Origin: Gymnopus androsaceus JB14
Lineage: Eukaryota; Basidiomycota; Agaricomycetes; Agaricales; Omphalotaceae
Assembly: GCA_009733575.1 (NCBI GenBank)
Contig: ML769436.1
Location: 210,010 to 274,009 of the forward strand
Length of the DNA: 64,000 nt
Reading direction: 5' to 3'
The notes under the pieces were generated by a model, which was not told where the DNA came from, ran no database searches, and was given only the letters and a program-made list of their open reading frames with translations. Every line of letters starts with the position of its first letter. The stretch's first letter is position 1. Below, in pieces: positions 62,498 to 64,000 of this stretch. The translations under genes were made by a program, and so were the position numbers.

Positions 62498-63457
62498 AGT
62501 ATCATTACTACTTTTGACCAACTGTTCAATCATGTATTACCTCTCAAAAATTAAGAAGTAGAGTAAATTTATTCTCAAGGTTTTGGCATATTTTTGGTTA
62601 TCTTCTATTGTGAATTTTTCCGAAATCTATGAATAGCTGGTTGTAATAGTACAAGATTACCCAGTCATGATGATATGCTATTGTAATAGTACCATCATGA
62701 CCATATATTCATACACTACTACCATATCAATATTGTTATGGTACTGCTGCATAAATATGGTTAGGGTACTTCCATATAAGTATGGTTATCCTATGGCCAT
62801 GTAATTAAGGTTCATGTATAGTATTAGACTATTAGTAGAGTATAGCTCAGTACCACAGACAAGACTAACCAGTATATGCACTAACATTAACATAGAATAT
62901 GGCTACATGTCTTAACTATGACAGTTACAGTACTACAATACCAATGTGAGTGTACCAATGCACTAGTAGCTTAGAAAAGTAACTCATACGATATAGTTTG
63001 GGTGACTTGGGATATATACAAGTACATGGACAGCTGAGGTACTGTGATACACTGGTATGGAAGCATGATATGACTTGTGTTAATTGCAGCCCTACTTCTA
63101 TATGGTATGGTGCTGCTATAACTAGAATGATATGGCTGCATTACAGTAGTACTGATCACACAGTATAAGTATATACATAGTATCATCATGACTAGGTACT
63201 CTTGTACTGTTACAACCAGCCATTCATGGATTTTGGAAAAATTCACTTTGCAGGATGGCAGGCTACATAGTAGTGTGGCTGTGTACATTGGCACTTCACT
63301 CAGTTATTCTCATGCTACTGTGGCTGTACATGCATCTCCGAGGGCCTCAACCAATAAGAAAAAATATGCCGAAACCTCAAGAATAAATTTACTCTACTTC
63401 TTGATTTTTGAGAAGTAATACATGATTGAACAGTTGGTCAAAAGCAGTAATGATACT
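62498..63457. mobile_element. Inverted-repeat element, ~108-bp arms
   Basis: Left arm 62498-62605 (agtatcattactacttttga, gaagtagagtaaatttattc) matches the inverse of 63350-63457 with few changes. The interior is AT-rich, with no gene and no certain target duplication. Confidence 0.75.
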
Positions 63458-64000
63458 GTAATCATATTCATGTGGCTGGTCCATAACCATACTTATATGG
63501 CAGTACTATCTCAAATCCCTTACTCACCTGCTATGGATTTGGAGGTTGGCAACAAAGGTTAAGCTGAGGTGTAGAAAGAGAAGTGCTTGTGTGAAGATAA
63601 TGAAGATGTTATTGAGTCTGAGGTCTCTGAGCTCAGACCAGTCTATTTATATACAAAGGGACTGGGACCCCAGTCACTACTACATAAGACCCATGATACC
63701 TATCCATGTGGGTTTGAAACAAGGGGTAGATCAACCCTGTTGGGATGGAGATAACATCCCTGCAAGGTTGAGTAGCCCTGCAAGGTAGAGATAACATCCC
63801 TGCAAGGGTTTGATGGAGTAGTTAAGAAGCATACTGTATGTACAAATATACTAGATAAGAAAAGTGTCAAGATAATGCACTAAGATAAGATAATAAAATA
63901 TGTCATAGTATAATGAAATAGGGAAATCTGTGACAAGTACCATAACTGTATTTGTAATGTATACACACATGGGAGTTATCAAAATATTTCAGTGCACATA
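63458..64000. other. AT-rich right edge, no gene seen
   Basis: Small direct repeat (agataacatccctgcaagg at ~63750 and ~63789). Open frame 63546-63788 has no recognisable domain. Confidence 0.4.

Overview
The window comes from a filamentous basidiomycete, most likely an Agaricomycete. The evidence is multi-exon genes with introns of about 43-62 bp, a fungal gene set with best recognisable motifs of the mushroom type, and a KDZ (Kyakuja-Dileera-Zisupton) DNA transposon with the accessory genes typical of mushroom genomes. All exon boundaries were placed by eye from splice signals, phase and family motifs.

The window has two halves. Positions 1 to about 23.5 kb are gene dense. In order: MAD1 (spindle checkpoint, minus, running off the left edge); ATP23 (mitochondrial metalloprotease, plus, 58 bp from MAD1); a tandem duplication of about 2.8 kb carrying two MFS transporters (the first broken, the second intact), a dead ATP23 3' fragment between them and a relic of SMC3 exon 4 in each unit; a gene-poor stretch; a nine-exon cytochrome P450; SMC3 (cohesin, 17 exons); SWA2 (auxilin-like UBA/TPR/J protein, divergent from SMC3); and the tiny RPL41 ribosomal gene. 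SMC3 and SWA2 carry seven single-base frame breaks in otherwise perfectly preserved genes, most simply explained as assembly indel errors. Six of 44 introns use GC instead of GT donors.

From about 23.7 kb to the end the DNA is AT-rich, CpG-poor and almost entirely mobile elements, many nested. There is a hAT transposon with terminal repeats and target duplication inside a copia LTR, a second hAT relic cut by a giant foldback element, a family of palindromic elements ending in ATCAGCAAAACCTG, several small elements with 8-10 bp target duplications, two solo LTRs of one family, a gypsy fragment, inverted duplications and minisatellites.

The centre of this half (about 33-45.6 kb) is a decayed KDZ island: a KDZ transposase (plus), a TET/JBP-like 2OG-Fe(II) dioxygenase gene head-to-head with it (minus), and a third conserved transposon-associated gene (minus). 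Nearly all in-frame stops in these genes are TGA or TAA at positions expected to be CGA or TGG, and the two solo LTRs differ sharply in CpG content. Together this reads as cytosine-methylation-driven CpG decay of mobile DNA, in a locus that itself carries a gene of the family that oxidises methylated cytosine. A nearly intact unidentified four-exon gene (59.6-61.3 kb) with a small element in an intron lies near the right edge.
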